Shown in pieces: positions 9,014-18,172 of a stretch of 42,336 nt of DNA (its first letter is position 1; each line of letters opens with the position of its first letter). The notes under the pieces are model-generated. The model was given only the letters and a program-made list of their open reading frames with translations, searched no databases and had not been told where the DNA came from. The position numbers were made by a program, and so were the translations under genes. Source of the DNA: Acidobacteriota bacterium (GTDB lineage: Bacteria; Acidobacteriota; Terriglobia; Acidiferrales; UBA7541); NCBI GenBank assembly GCA_003224175.1, contig QHYQ01000173.1:1-42336 (forward strand). Direction: 5' to 3'.

Positions 9014-9888
9014 TCGAGTGGGCTACAAGTCCGTGGGGTAGAGAGGTTCCCATCCACATTGCGTTTGGCCTCTTGTGGGTGTCTGCAATCGGCGGATTGC
9101 TGTTTCTGGTCGTTCATGCCATCTACGTGGGGTATTGGGCGAAATCTGCGGAAGCGCACGCAGGCGAAGCAGTCGGCGCCTCCTCCGGCATCGCTGCGCG
9201 TGTCCCGGAACGGGTAGCCCGGCACTCTTTTGGCGCGCGACTCTTCCACGCAGTCATGGCGCTCGCCATGTTCGCGCTGCTGTTTACTGCTTTCCTCCCG
9301 AAGGTAGGCGTCAGATTCGCCTGGGTCACCTATCATTGGATTGCGGGCGTCGTCCTGACCATCTCCGTCATCTATCACCTTTTCCATGCGACCTTCTGGC
9401 TCGATTTTTGGTCGATTTGGCCCGATCGAGTAGACATCGAGGATGCCGCCAGAAGATTCCGGCGCGCCGTGGGTCAGGCCGCTCCTGCGCCGAGAAAGTT
9501 CGCCAAATATCCGCTGGAGAACAAACTCTATCACCTTGCCATCTTGTGCGCCGGACTCGCCGTCATCGGGACGGGCGTCTTGATGATGAGCCGCGTGCGC
9601 ACGCCCTTTCTTGCGCGGGATCCGTATCTGTTTGGCTTCAGTGACACCACGTGGGGCTGGATGTACGTTTTGCACGGACTAACCGGCATCGCGCTTGTCG
9701 CGCTGATCATCGCTCACGTGTATTTCGCGCTCAGGCCGGAGAAGCTTTTCATCACCAACTCCATGATCTTCGGATCGATAAGCCGCGAGAAGTATCTGGA
9801 GCATCACGATCCAGAGCGCTGGCCCGTGGGCGAACGCGCGCCCGAGGCGGGAGCCGCGGGATCAAAGTCCAGGGAAGTTCCCGCTTAA
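9004..9888 (+). CDS. Cytochrome b (b561/formate dehydrogenase gamma-like) membrane subunit
   Basis: A 294-residue membrane protein with about five hydrophobic helices, near residues 17-40, 80-100, 107-130, 177-198 and 217-240. Helix-borne histidines that could ligate heme b occur in RHSFGARLFHA, TYHWIAG, IYHLFHATFW, KLYHLAIL and VLHGLTG/IAHVYFAL. The pattern resembles di-heme cytochrome b subunits of periplasmic dehydrogenases (FdnI/DUF4405/b561 group). It starts at 9004 within the end of the FAD-subunit gene. I infer that it accepts electrons from the periplasmic molybdenum enzyme and passes them to quinone, which would make a membrane-coupled system. The C-terminal 40 residues are soluble and charged. 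Confidence 0.8.
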   Translation: MGLIEWATSPWGREVPIHIAFGLLWVSAIGGLLFLVVHAIYVGYWAKSAEAHAGEAVGASSGIAARVPERVARHSFGARLFHAVMALAMFALLFTAFLPKVGVRFAWVTYHWIAGVVLTISVIYHLFHATFWLDFWSIWPDRVDIEDAARRFRRAVGQAAPAPRKFAKYPLENKLYHLAILCAGLAVIGTGVLMMSRVRTPFLARDPYLFGFSDTTWGWMYVLHGLTGIALVALIIAHVYFALRPEKLFITNSMIFGSISREKYLEHHDPERWPVGERAPEAGAAGSKSREVPA

Positions 9889-9891
9889 AAG

Positions 9892-10311
9892 ATGGGCGAG
9901 GACATCAGCGCCCGCTGCGACGCCATAGAAAAATGTTACGAATTCATGCTGGCCTACGCGGGCCAGGGACTGTCTGGCGACGAGGGTAGCTCCTCCAGCG
10001 GGCAGGTGCGCGATTACCTCGAGCGTGCTGCCGATGCAGTCTCGGGGCTGGCGCAAGCCTATCAGGCGGCGAAACAGGAAAACTTGGACCACGCGGAACG
10101 TTACTCCGCATTCCTCGGCGTGTTGGAGCGGGACGCTCGAGACTCTCTCGCCGCCATTCAACTTGTTTTAGCGCAGACCACCATCAGCTCCCAGTTGATC
10201 GATAACCTGAATGCCTCGATCCATCTCCGAGCGCTGCTCACGGATCTTTTTCTGATTGACGAGATTCTGAAGCCGCAGCGGACGCGGGAGAAATCCGCGA
10301 CGCCGGAATAA
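9892..10311 (+). CDS. Small helical protein of unknown function
   Basis: About 139 residues, predominantly helical and acidic to neutral. It begins three bases after the cytochrome b stop and so is almost certainly in the same operon. There is no signal peptide or membrane segment. Sequences such as KCYEFMLAYAGQGL, RDYLERAADAVSGLAQAY, LERDARDSLAAIQLVL and ASIHLRALLTDLFLIDEIL look like a helical bundle. I do not recognise a family. Position suggests a role specific to this enzyme, such as maturation or complex assembly, but this is inference from location only. Confidence 0.65.
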   Translation: MGEDISARCDAIEKCYEFMLAYAGQGLSGDEGSSSSGQVRDYLERAADAVSGLAQAYQAAKQENLDHAERYSAFLGVLERDARDSLAAIQLVLAQTTISSQLIDNLNASIHLRALLTDLFLIDEILKPQRTREKSATPE

Positions 10312-10317
10312 CACCTC

Positions 10318-12048
10318 TTAATTTGGACTGACCCGAGGTGGCGCCAGTGTGGAACCGCTAGCGGTGCTTTGAGGAATGTCATAAACGTAGAATGAATGTC
10401 CTATGACGGCCGTGGGTGGGATCTGCCGCAGCCACTGACCGTCACCTGGGCGCACCTTTGCGCCGATGGCCGGGAGGAATGCGACTAGATGTGCACTCAG
10501 CACATAAAGCCCGGGCTTCGGTCCCCGCATGAGTTCGGGCACATTTAGTCCCTGATACGAAATCCCGTATGCGTCAGGGGGATAGATGCCAAAATACCCT
10601 AGTTGGAAACTGCGGCCTGGTGCATTTTTGTCTAGCCAGGTTCTTAGCTGCTTCAATCCCTGACCCCAGTCCACGTTGCTGTCGTCTAGCCATAGCGGAC
10701 CACAAGCAGTGCCGCCATCGAATCCGATCTGACGCGCCTTTCCGTGCATCAGGCAAGCGGCCTCATTGAAATAAGCCAGGTGATCCGGATAGATTCCTAC
10801 CGCCGCTACGATCATCCATGCGCAAATCAGAACGGCCGAGGCGCGTGCAATAGCCGAGCCATTTCGGAGCAGAGTTTCTAATCCCAAACCGCCGACCAAA
10901 TAAACGAAAGGGAGAACCGGCATGAGATACCGGATGCCCGTGTTGTCGGACCACACCGTGTACGCGGCGAACAGCACGGCGGGCGGGATCAAAAGAAACA
11001 TCTGGCGGAGCATGGCGAGAGTTTTTGTGCGCCGGAGTTCGTATATACCAATGCCGAAGAGCACGATGCCTGCCAGAGGTTCTTTTAAGAGATAACACAC
11101 GGCCAAGTAGCTGTGGAATTTGGCGTCCAACTGGCCGGCCATGAATACCAGGTAGCTAGGGTTATGGTCGGCATTCACCAGATGCAGTCCGGAGTTGTAA
11201 AGCGATAGCCCGCGAGGCGAAAGGTAGAGCACATCGATTACGAATCCCGCCACGACGCACATCATGACGAAACTGCACGCGCGGGCCACGATTTCACGGG
11301 CCCATTCGGAATTGTCTAAAGAAGGCCTGTCAAAGAAGCCGGCGCTGTTTTCGTTCGCAGTTTCCGCCGGCCAACGCAGGGCCGCCAGCGACAGCAGTCC
11401 GCCGATGAGAAGCAAGAAAACGGCGGAAAATTTCGTGCAGAGCGCGAGACCCAGCGCCACTCCACTAAGAAGCAGTCTTGCCCAGCTCGGACGCCGTAGA
11501 TAATTCCAAAGAGCCCACAGAAAAAGCATCGCAAAAACGGCGAACCCCACATCGGTCGTCGCCAGAAAGGAATGCGCAATTAGTGTGGGATCGAGTGCGT
11601 ACAAAAAAAGCGCCCCAAGCGCCGCAACACCGCCGACAATCTCGCGTCCAAACAAATACAACAGCAATCCACCCAACGCCGAGACGAAGATGAATGGCAG
11701 CCGCGACCAGAAGAGAACCTTGTCTGCGCCGTTCTCTGCGATGATGCTGTTGCCCAAACGCCATTCCCGCTCTCCATTCCCCTTGAGCACTTGCGACGCT
11801 TCGGCCGTCTTCGGCCAACGGACGCCGGAGAACACCAGCGACAGCCCGGCCAGTTCCTGCAGCAAAGGCGGGTGTTGCATATAGAGACGAACGACCCCTG
11901 TCTGCACGTAAGAAAGTCCGGCGGGGATGAGCATAGGCTCATCGAACACCGGACTTTTCAGTCGGCTGGCCGAATAGCTTTGGAAAAGGAATGCGAGAAT
12001 GAGAATAGGCGCAAGCACACAGAAAGCGGCGTTACGGACCGGGCGCAT
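10318..12048 (-). CDS. GT-C fold glycosyltransferase (family 39/ArnT-like)
   Basis: A 576-residue multi-pass membrane protein. After an N-terminal TM helix it has the periplasmic loop PVFDEPMLIPAGLSYV with the acidic FDEP motif, followed by MQHPPLLQELAG. Both are typical of dolichyl- or undecaprenyl-phosphate-sugar dependent transferases of the PMT/ArnT class. Roughly ten to eleven further hydrophobic helices follow, then a C-terminal soluble region with SNVDWGQGLKQLRTWLDK. Such enzymes transfer a sugar from a lipid carrier to protein, lipid A or glycan outside the inner membrane. Acceptor and donor are not deducible. It converges with the molybdenum-enzyme operon across only 6 bp. The start at 12048 has only a weak Shine-Dalgarno sequence. 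Confidence 0.8.
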   Translation of the reverse strand: MRPVRNAAFCVLAPILILAFLFQSYSASRLKSPVFDEPMLIPAGLSYVQTGVVRLYMQHPPLLQELAGLSLVFSGVRWPKTAEASQVLKGNGEREWRLGNSIIAENGADKVLFWSRLPFIFVSALGGLLLYLFGREIVGGVAALGALFLYALDPTLIAHSFLATTDVGFAVFAMLFLWALWNYLRRPSWARLLLSGVALGLALCTKFSAVFLLLIGGLLSLAALRWPAETANENSAGFFDRPSLDNSEWAREIVARACSFVMMCVVAGFVIDVLYLSPRGLSLYNSGLHLVNADHNPSYLVFMAGQLDAKFHSYLAVCYLLKEPLAGIVLFGIGIYELRRTKTLAMLRQMFLLIPPAVLFAAYTVWSDNTGIRYLMPVLPFVYLVGGLGLETLLRNGSAIARASAVLICAWMIVAAVGIYPDHLAYFNEAACLMHGKARQIGFDGGTACGPLWLDDSNVDWGQGLKQLRTWLDKNAPGRSFQLGYFGIYPPDAYGISYQGLNVPELMRGPKPGLYVLSAHLVAFLPAIGAKVRPGDGQWLRQIPPTAVIGHSFYVYDIPQSTASGSTLAPPRVSPN

Positions 12049-12595
12049 GATGCCTAAAATCCTAGCATCCTGTAGATTTCATTTGGCGTGATCCGCCGCG
12101 CCTCGACTCGTAAGGGTTACTTTGTCTGCAAAACTGAGGTTCATTTGGATGAATGCTTGCCTTACCCTAACTCGTGAGAGTGCGTCGCGGCCAGCACATG
12201 CCTTTCCTAGTTCCCTTTGCAGTCGATTCCTCCAGATTGAAAAGTTGGTCGCAGAGTTGTAATACAGTCTTACATTATGGTTTGCGGCTATCAAAGTGTA
12301 AGAGGTCGCAGGAATCCTTGTAAATTATAGGCCTCCCGGTTTGCTCATGTGACTTACTCGCAAATTAGCGGTTATCTATACAGTATTTTTGCTCTGTAGC
12401 AATAAGCCAACATAGCCGCGCCCTTACTCTCGTGACCACTACACGCAGGTGGTTTCTGGCGGTAAGCAAAAGACTGCGGTCGGCGACGGACGCCGTGATT
12501 CCACTCGTACTTTTTGATTGCGGACCTGAGTAGCGACGCGCTTTTCGGCTCTTTCGAGTTACTAAACCAAGTTACTAAACGAAGGATAGCGAACA
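12049..12595. other. 547-bp intergenic region
   Basis: It lies between two divergently oriented genes and holds no coding frame I would defend. It is locally A/T-rich around 12240-12300 and 12345-12400, where promoters for both sides could sit, but I cannot assign a -10/-35 pair with confidence. Just upstream of the rightward gene there is a direct repeat, listed separately. I see no tRNA-like or riboswitch-like fold by eye. Confidence 0.4.
12558..12580 (+). repeat. Direct repeat GTTACTAAAC x2, possible operator
   Basis: Two perfect copies of the 10-mer GTTACTAAAC lie at 12558-12567 and 12571-12580, separated by CAA (13-bp period), right before the GAAGGA ribosome-binding site of the gene at 12596. 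A tandem site there could bind a regulator and occlude transcription or translation. Which regulator is not known; the downstream protein itself has a winged-helix-like part and could be autoregulatory. Confidence 0.35.
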
Positions 12596-13153
12596 ATGAG
12601 CACTGACCATCTCAAGGCAGCCATGGAAGAGACGCGGCAGCAGCTTGCGCATGCTGTCCAAAAGCAGAACGAATCGAATTTTGAAGTCTATCGGTTGCAA
12701 GGGCTGTTGAGAAACCTTGCGGTAAACCTCCACGAGACCGAAAAGGCGGAAGCTATTCAAAAGGATATGCAAGACCGACTGGCCATTGGAGAGGCGATCG
12801 AGGGCTTGATAAATGGAGCGAGCCAGCCGCTCGCTCCGCTTGAAGTCATGGAGAATTTGAGACTCTACGGTTACGACATAGACCGCCATTGCAATCCGGG
12901 CGCTCGTGTACATCAAACACTGAATCGTCTTGCTAGCGCTGGACGGATTAAGGAATATCGCGGGCGCTACATGCGGAATGATTTTAACCAGTGGTTGTTT
13001 GGTCTAGAAGAAAAAGCCCCGCCATCAGCGCTAACTTATGGCGCGGCTGAATCCAAGCGCGAACACAGCCCGCACCTGAGCCATAGAGATTCGGCATCTG
13101 GCTTTCCTCGCACAAAGGCAAGCGAGAACGTCCATGATCTGCATACGCTGTAA
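12596..13153 (+). CDS. Coiled coil plus winged-helix-like protein
   Basis: About 185 residues. Residues 1-60 are a likely coiled coil (KAAMEETRQQLAHAVQKQN and following). Residues about 65-125 read like a winged helix of the HARE-HTH kind: AIEGLINGASQPLAPLEVMENL, RVHQTLNRLASAGRIKEYRGRYM. The tail is Ser/His-rich and unstructured. The last 20 bases overlap the first codons of the IS1-type relic, so the original C-terminus may have been replaced by insertion. Start choice is supported by GAAGGA ten bases upstream. Function is unknown; a DNA-binding accessory role is a guess from the fold. Confidence 0.6.
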   Translation: MSTDHLKAAMEETRQQLAHAVQKQNESNFEVYRLQGLLRNLAVNLHETEKAEAIQKDMQDRLAIGEAIEGLINGASQPLAPLEVMENLRLYGYDIDRHCNPGARVHQTLNRLASAGRIKEYRGRYMRNDFNQWLFGLEEKAPPSALTYGAAESKREHSPHLSHRDSASGFPRTKASENVHDLHTL

Positions 13154-13480
13154 CCATGGCACAGCAAAATGGTTCGGGCCCCGCGGCAAAGCTCATATTC
13201 AGATGTATCGCTGCGACGCCTGCCACGCCACTTTCAGCGCTCCGCCGCTTGGACGGCATCACCTCGATACGGACAAGGCGACTAGCGTAATCGCTTTGGT
13301 CACTGAAAAAGATGAGCGTACGCGCCACTCTGGCAGTACCGGCGTACACAAATCTACGATCTTCCCTCATGCTCACGGCGGGTGATCGGTGCCGCAGAGT
13401 CTTCAATCAGCGCATTCGCAGCGTGCCGCCTCACTATATCCAAATATCCAAGCCGATGAACTGTGGACGCTCGACGGCCT
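13134..13480 (+). pseudogene. Decayed IS1-family transposase remnant
   Basis: The first frame opens with a zinc ribbon (CIRC, then RCDACHATFSAP) and continues with DKATSVIALV and TGVHKSTIF, the helix-turn-helix part of IS1-type InsA/InsAB proteins. The frame stops at 13383. The continuation (LTAGDRCRRVFNQRIRSVPP) is in the next frame, and the following conserved QADELWT at about 13449-13470 returns to the first frame before another stop. At least two frameshifts, and the catalytic domain is absent beyond DELW. I see no intact terminal inverted repeats. It is a relic, not an active element. Confidence 0.7.
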
Positions 13481-13749
13481 TCGCTGAAATTTCCGAAGGG
13501 CTGCCTGACTGGAACATCTCGTCGCGAGTTGCTTTTAGAGTACGTTCATTTGTGCCATGATTCAGCGTTAGGTGCCAGGTTTGGCGCCGTTGCATAGGAA
13601 GCAAATTGGGGAGAACAAGGCTGAAAGCTCCACGACCCAGCAGGCAATACAGGGGTTTTGCTGAAGACTACCGGCGCGCAAGAAAACAAACTCGCTGCAG
13701 GACAGCCGCCAACTAGCAGGTCGCGTACTTGGCTCGCCAGGTGAGGTTA

Positions 13750-15735
13750 ATGCACACTTCTCTCGATTCCAAGAGCAGCCAGCTGGAAGCAGGGGACGCC
13801 AGAAAGTCATCCGTATTTCGCATAGCTGTTTTGTCTGGAATGGCCCTGCTATGGGTGATCGTTGCAGTCCTGCAATACAGGTGGGCCACAGAGCTGAGTG
13901 CCGCGACGGAAGTGCGCATTGGCACCAATCTGCAGTCTTTGATGACGGGCTGGCAGCGGGATCTTTACGACGAGTTGTCGTCTGTCTGCGTCGCCCTGCA
14001 GGTCGGACCAGATTCCGGCGCGCACGATGCTTGGAATGATTATCTTCAGCGGTTCGCTGAATGGAATCGGGATTGGGGAAGGAGCGAGGTTGCCGAGGGT
14101 GCTTATCCGAATCCGCACCTCGTTCGAGAGATTTACGATTGGCAAACCAGCGCGCCTGGAAAGCCGGAACTGCTGCGTCTCGATCCGAACGCAAAGACCC
14201 TGGACAATGTGAGAGTGCCGCAGGAGCTGGAAACGTTACTGGTTCGGCTGCGGGCGAATTCCTCCGACCTTCGCGCGGCGATGCGTGCTTGGGAATTTGG
14301 GACTTCATCGGAGAACGAGAACGAGGCTAGAGACAATCGTGTGCGGACTCCCGGCTTGCGCACCAATGCGCTTGCTGGCTGGCAGCTTGACCAGGGAATC
14401 CCGGCACTCGTTCATCCCGTCGTTCACCACGCCAATCCGTTCAACTCTCAGACTCCTGTCGATCGCACAGCGGTTGATTGGCTTGTGGTCGTTCTGGACC
14501 TCCGCGTAATCCAGAACCAGATCCTTCCAGAACTGGCCAGCCGACACTTTGGAGGTCCAGAAGGCCTGGACTATAAGTTGGCGGTTGTGGCTACCGACGA
14601 TAAACTCAGAATCATTTATTCCTCCGATTCGACGCTCAGGATCGATGATGTTGGCAGTTTCGACTCAATCATGAACATCTTCGGCTCCTCCTCTGCCAAT
14701 ATGAAGGGTGACTTCTGGCAGGCGGTGAAGCACAGCCCGAATTTATCGGACCAAGATTGGCGCAACTTCTCGGCGCCAGGCTGGTTTCCGGTGGTTCAAT
14801 ATGGTCCCAATGAGGAGCCATGGTTACTGATCCTGCAGCATCGGACGGGGCCGGTCACCACGATTGCCAAGAGCATGTGGCACCGCGACCTTCTGACAGG
14901 TGGTGTTGTGCTTATACTGCTTGCAGCGAACATGGGGTTGGTCGTCTTTGAGAGTCTCCGCGCACAGAGACTTGCGACGGTGCAAATGGAGTTCGTAGCA
15001 TCGGTTTCGCACGAACTGCGCACGCCGCTCGCTGCCATTTTTTCAGCCAGCGAAAATATCAAAGACGGATTTGTGCAAGAAAAGCAGGACCTGAAGTTCT
15101 ATGGTTCCATTCTGACCAGTCAGGCGCGCCGGCTGATCGACCTGGTCGATCGCATTTTGTTATTTGCTTCGACACGAAGTGGGAAGACACAGTATGTGCT
15201 GCGCCCTCTCAAGGTTCCCGATATCCTGCAAGCCGTTCGGAAAAATGTCACAGAAGTGATCGAAGAAGCGGGATGCATCCTCGATGAGCAGATTGAACCG
15301 GGGTTGCCGCCCGTTTCGGGCGATTTGTCGGCCGTGTGTGCCTGTTTGCAAAATCTGATTGCCAATGCCATTAAGTACGGTGGAGAAGAACGCTGGATCG
15401 GCCTGTCTGCCACGTGCCATGAGACAGACAAACAGGCCAAAGAAATTAGGCTCAGTGTTCAGGATCATGGAGAGGGCATAAGCAGGTTGGAATTGCCACA
15501 GATTTTCGAACCGTTTTACCGCAGCCCCAAAGTTGTGGCCGCGCAAATCCACGGGACGGGACTGGGACTGGCTCTGGCAAAACGCATTGCCGAGGCCCTT
15601 GGAGGGAGAATTTCCGTTGTCAGCGAACTCGGTGTAGGAAGCACATTCACATTGCACCTGCGCGCAACGGAGGAGCAGGAAATGAATTCAGGAACCGCGA
15701 TTTCAAGGGACAACAGGGCAATGAAAAATGCATGA
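13750..15735 (+). CDS. Membrane sensor histidine kinase
   Basis: About 661 residues from ATG 13750, preceded by AGGTGAGG; an in-frame TTG at 13729 is less likely. A short cytoplasmic tail leads into TM1 (VFRIAVLSGMALLWVIVAVL, residues about 25-45), then a large extracytoplasmic sensor region of roughly 330 residues, TM2 (LTGGVVLILLAANMGLVVF) and a kinase core. The H-box SHELRTP puts the phosphorylated His at residue 421. The N-box is NLIANAIKYGG, G1 DHGEGI, the F-box FEPFYRSP and G2 GTGLGLALAKRI, so all ATP-binding parts are present. It overlaps the response regulator gene by 8 bp and forms a classical two-component pair. Because a secreted metal-oxidase cluster follows, I infer that it senses metal or redox stress in the periplasm. 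The ligand is not shown by sequence. Confidence 0.9.
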   Translation: MHTSLDSKSSQLEAGDARKSSVFRIAVLSGMALLWVIVAVLQYRWATELSAATEVRIGTNLQSLMTGWQRDLYDELSSVCVALQVGPDSGAHDAWNDYLQRFAEWNRDWGRSEVAEGAYPNPHLVREIYDWQTSAPGKPELLRLDPNAKTLDNVRVPQELETLLVRLRANSSDLRAAMRAWEFGTSSENENEARDNRVRTPGLRTNALAGWQLDQGIPALVHPVVHHANPFNSQTPVDRTAVDWLVVVLDLRVIQNQILPELASRHFGGPEGLDYKLAVVATDDKLRIIYSSDSTLRIDDVGSFDSIMNIFGSSSANMKGDFWQAVKHSPNLSDQDWRNFSAPGWFPVVQYGPNEEPWLLILQHRTGPVTTIAKSMWHRDLLTGGVVLILLAANMGLVVFESLRAQRLATVQMEFVASVSHELRTPLAAIFSASENIKDGFVQEKQDLKFYGSILTSQARRLIDLVDRILLFASTRSGKTQYVLRPLKVPDILQAVRKNVTEVIEEAGCILDEQIEPGLPPVSGDLSAVCACLQNLIANAIKYGGEERWIGLSATCHETDKQAKEIRLSVQDHGEGISRLELPQIFEPFYRSPKVVAAQIHGTGLGLALAKRIAEALGGRISVVSELGVGSTFTLHLRATEEQEMNSGTAISRDNRAMKNA

Positions 15736-16432
15736 AAACATACTCTTAGTCGAAGATGAAGCAGCCTTGAGGACCACGCTGAGCGACAGGCTACGCGGGG
15801 AGGGCTACGTAGTTGACACTGCCGTCGACGGTCATGAAGCCTTCGAGAAGGCGGCCAACATGCCGTTTGATTTGGTCATTCTCGACCTAATGTTGCCGGT
15901 GCGGAGCGGACTTGATGTCTGCCGCGGCATTCGGCAGGCAGGAATGGCAACTCCCATTCTCATCCTCACGGCGCGCGATCAAACGATAGACAAGGTGGTA
16001 GGCCTAAAGCTGGGTGCCGACGATTACGTGACAAAGCCGTTCGCAGCTGAGGAGCTCATCGCCCGTATCGAAGCACTGTTGCGGCGCGTGCCGATTCAGA
16101 CTGGGCAAGGTGTTCATGAATTCGGCTCAATCCATGTCGATGTCAAACGATCGGAAGTGACAAGAGATGGGAAACCCGTTTATCTGACCGCCCGGGAGTT
16201 TCAGCTTCTCCGATACTTCATCGAACGCGCAGGCAGCACAATACCCCGAAAAGAGTTGCTTCAATCAGTTTGGGGTTATGAGGCAGATACGCTAACGCGC
16301 ACCGTTGATACTCATGTTGCTAGCCTTCGCCGAAAGCTGGAGGAAAATCCGAAGCGACCGGAACTCTTCCTCACCGTTGCTGGAGTTGGTTATAAATTCG
16401 TCGGTCATAGTCCGCAGCTGGAATCGCGATGA
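15728..16432 (+). CDS. OmpR/PhoB-family response regulator
   Basis: 234 residues. The receiver domain has the acidic pair ED at residues 9-10, the phospho-acceptor D53 in ILDLMLP, T81 in LTARD and K103 in VTKPF. The C-terminal domain (about 130-230) is an OmpR-type winged helix with LTAREFQLLRYF, VWGYEADTLTRTVDTHVASLRRKLE and VAGVGYKF. It would be phosphorylated by the preceding kinase and bind DNA as a dimer. The nearest candidate target is the 408-bp gap upstream of the multicopper oxidase genes, but I could not pick out a convincing direct repeat for it there. Confidence 0.92.
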   Translation: MHENILLVEDEAALRTTLSDRLRGEGYVVDTAVDGHEAFEKAANMPFDLVILDLMLPVRSGLDVCRGIRQAGMATPILILTARDQTIDKVVGLKLGADDYVTKPFAAEELIARIEALLRRVPIQTGQGVHEFGSIHVDVKRSEVTRDGKPVYLTAREFQLLRYFIERAGSTIPRKELLQSVWGYEADTLTRTVDTHVASLRRKLEENPKRPELFLTVAGVGYKFVGHSPQLESR

Positions 16433-16840
16433 GGTTTTTGCTATGAGCAAAAACAGTCGTCCATATGTAAAAATACATTACATACATGACTGATCTCTGC
16501 CTCGCGTAATAACTGTCAAATAGCCGCAAGTTCCCAATTTCTTTGCTCGCCAGCAAATCGCAAATCTGAGTTGCCTCTAATCTCGCTCACGGCCCCGGCT
16601 GACTGCCGCAAGGGATGAAGCGGATTACATGCAATCAAGCGAAGGAACTAGGAACGAGCCCCACCGAGGCTTGGTTGCGAACTGAATCTGTTTGATCCCG
16701 ATTTCCAAGGCTAAGGGGACGTGGGCGATGCATTGGGAGCTGGGTTCGAGAAGGTGCACTGATGCAGTCAGAAAAGTCCTTATGACAACAGCAATTACCG
16801 CTGCCTGCGCCGTGAGCATTCGGAAGGAGAACGAAAAGCC
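16433..16840. other. 408-bp intergenic region upstream of the multicopper oxidase cluster
   Basis: No protein-coding frame is convincing here. The left end holds a perfect 9-bp hairpin (listed separately). Around 16460-16500 the sequence is A/T-rich with the repeated string CATACAT/TACATAC, which could be a promoter or response-regulator site. The right end has an AAGGAG ribosome-binding site about 11 bases before the ATG at 16841. This is the most likely regulatory target of the adjacent two-component system. Confidence 0.4.
16434..16454 (+). terminator. Short A/T-rich hairpin after the response regulator
   Basis: GTTTTTGCT and AGCAAAAAC are perfect inverted copies around an ATG loop, beginning right after the response regulator stop. 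The stem is 9 bp. There is no following run of T on the plus strand, so it is weak as an intrinsic terminator; it may instead stabilise the 3' end of the mRNA. Confidence 0.4.
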
Positions 16841-18162
16841 ATGAAAAAGTTGTGCCAAGTTCTGTTGACTCTTCTCTTCGTCTGTTTGGTACCGCTCGTC
16901 GTGAATGCTCAGTCATTCCGCGTGCAATGTCCAACCAGCACGATCACTCACCCAGTGGCGGCCACTTCGGAACCGGCGTACACCGGCCCGACTTACACGG
17001 GCACGAGCGGATATCCGACGGCGCCCGCTCACGTGAACGGTGCTATCAAATGCCAGCAGATCTCGGGCGGTGACGGTTACGCGACGATGGGCGACGGCAC
17101 GCAGACGTACCTGTTTTCCTTCGGACCGTTGTCTGGTCTCACGAAGATCGCTAACGGCCAGCCCGGGACGGACTTCCCCTACGAATTCAATACCGTGTAT
17201 GGGGGACCGACCTTGCAACCCGGTGACCCAGCCACAGCCGATGGCGCAGTCTCCGGTCCAAACCCTCTTTCGACGTTTCCCTACAACGGCGCCGTCGGAC
17301 TGGTTCCCGACCTGGATTGTCTCTCCGACCCAGTATGCAGAGCCACTATCCCGAGCAGCGGCCTGGATGGGCACGTAGATCCCCGCCAAATGCTCGACGT
17401 GGGAGTGATGAACGGCAACATTCCGGCGCCGTTGATTGCAATCGATGAGGATGACGAATTGTTCCTCACCCTCAGCAACGTGGGCATGGTCATGCGGCCG
17501 GACCTGTTCGAGCAGCACACGGTCCACTTCCACGGTTATCCCAACGCTTCGTCCTTTTACGACGGAGTGCCTGACGCCTCGGTGGCCATCAACATCGGCG
17601 GCAGCTTCACGTATTACTACCTTGCGCCGGATGCCGGCACTTATTTCTGGCACTGCCATATCACGCCTCCCGAGCACTTGCAGATGGGCATGGTCGGGCA
17701 ACTTTATGTGCGCCCGCGGCAGAATCGGGTCCCGGTCAACGGCAGCCTCTACGGAGCTATCCGGACACGGTTACGCCGGGTCCATTGGCAACGATGTCAT
17801 CCGATGGCGCCATGCACTATTCGCAGCCGCTGCCTTCAATCATCGACAGCCCGGCAGGGAAAAAGGCGCTCCTGCGCATTTCTGACCTGGATGTTTCGGA
17901 ATATCAGACGCTGGCCTCGCTCGGGATTCCGATGAAGGTTATCGCGATCAATGCCAAGCTGCTGCGGGATCAAGCGGGAAACAATCTCTACTACACCACC
18001 AACTCGATCACGCTGGCCGGCGGCGAGTCGCTCGACGTGATTCTGGATGCCACGGGGTATACCTCGGGTCAGGTGTTCTATCTCTACACCCCCAATCTCG
18101 ACCACCTCTCCAACGACGCGGAGAACTTCGGTGGGCTCATGACAGAAGTCCATATCAAGTAG
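16841..18162 (+). pseudogene. Secreted multicopper oxidase/cupredoxin protein with internal frameshifting deletion
   Basis: Sec signal peptide (MKKLCQVLLTLLFVCLVPLVVNAQ), then a cupredoxin region with HTVHFHGYP (H229-F-H231) and YFWHCHITPPEHLQMGM (H271-C272-H273, H279, M282/M284), which is a type-1 copper-like set. The frame breaks near 17755. The first frame turns into Arg-rich nonsense and ends at 17935, while family-like sequence resumes in another frame as SYPDTVTPG and continues to 18162 with ALLRISDLDVSEYQTLASLGIPM, GGESLDVILDATG and FGGLMTEVHIK. By comparison with my memory of the family a block of about 60-75 codons is absent at the join. A TTG at 17785 could start the second part. 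The product as written would be a truncated N-terminal cupredoxin unless the deletion is an assembly error. Confidence 0.8.
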
Positions 18163-18172
18163 GAGAGCGGCA

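Noticed and set aside
10318-12057. Plus-strand frames in the glycosyltransferase gene
   Set aside because: All are antisense shadows of a gene with clear GT-C motifs.
13568-14308. A long minus-strand open frame over the histidine kinase start
   Set aside because: It is a shadow of the kinase gene and of the IS-relic flank; it has no family features and the plus-strand frame is clearly real.
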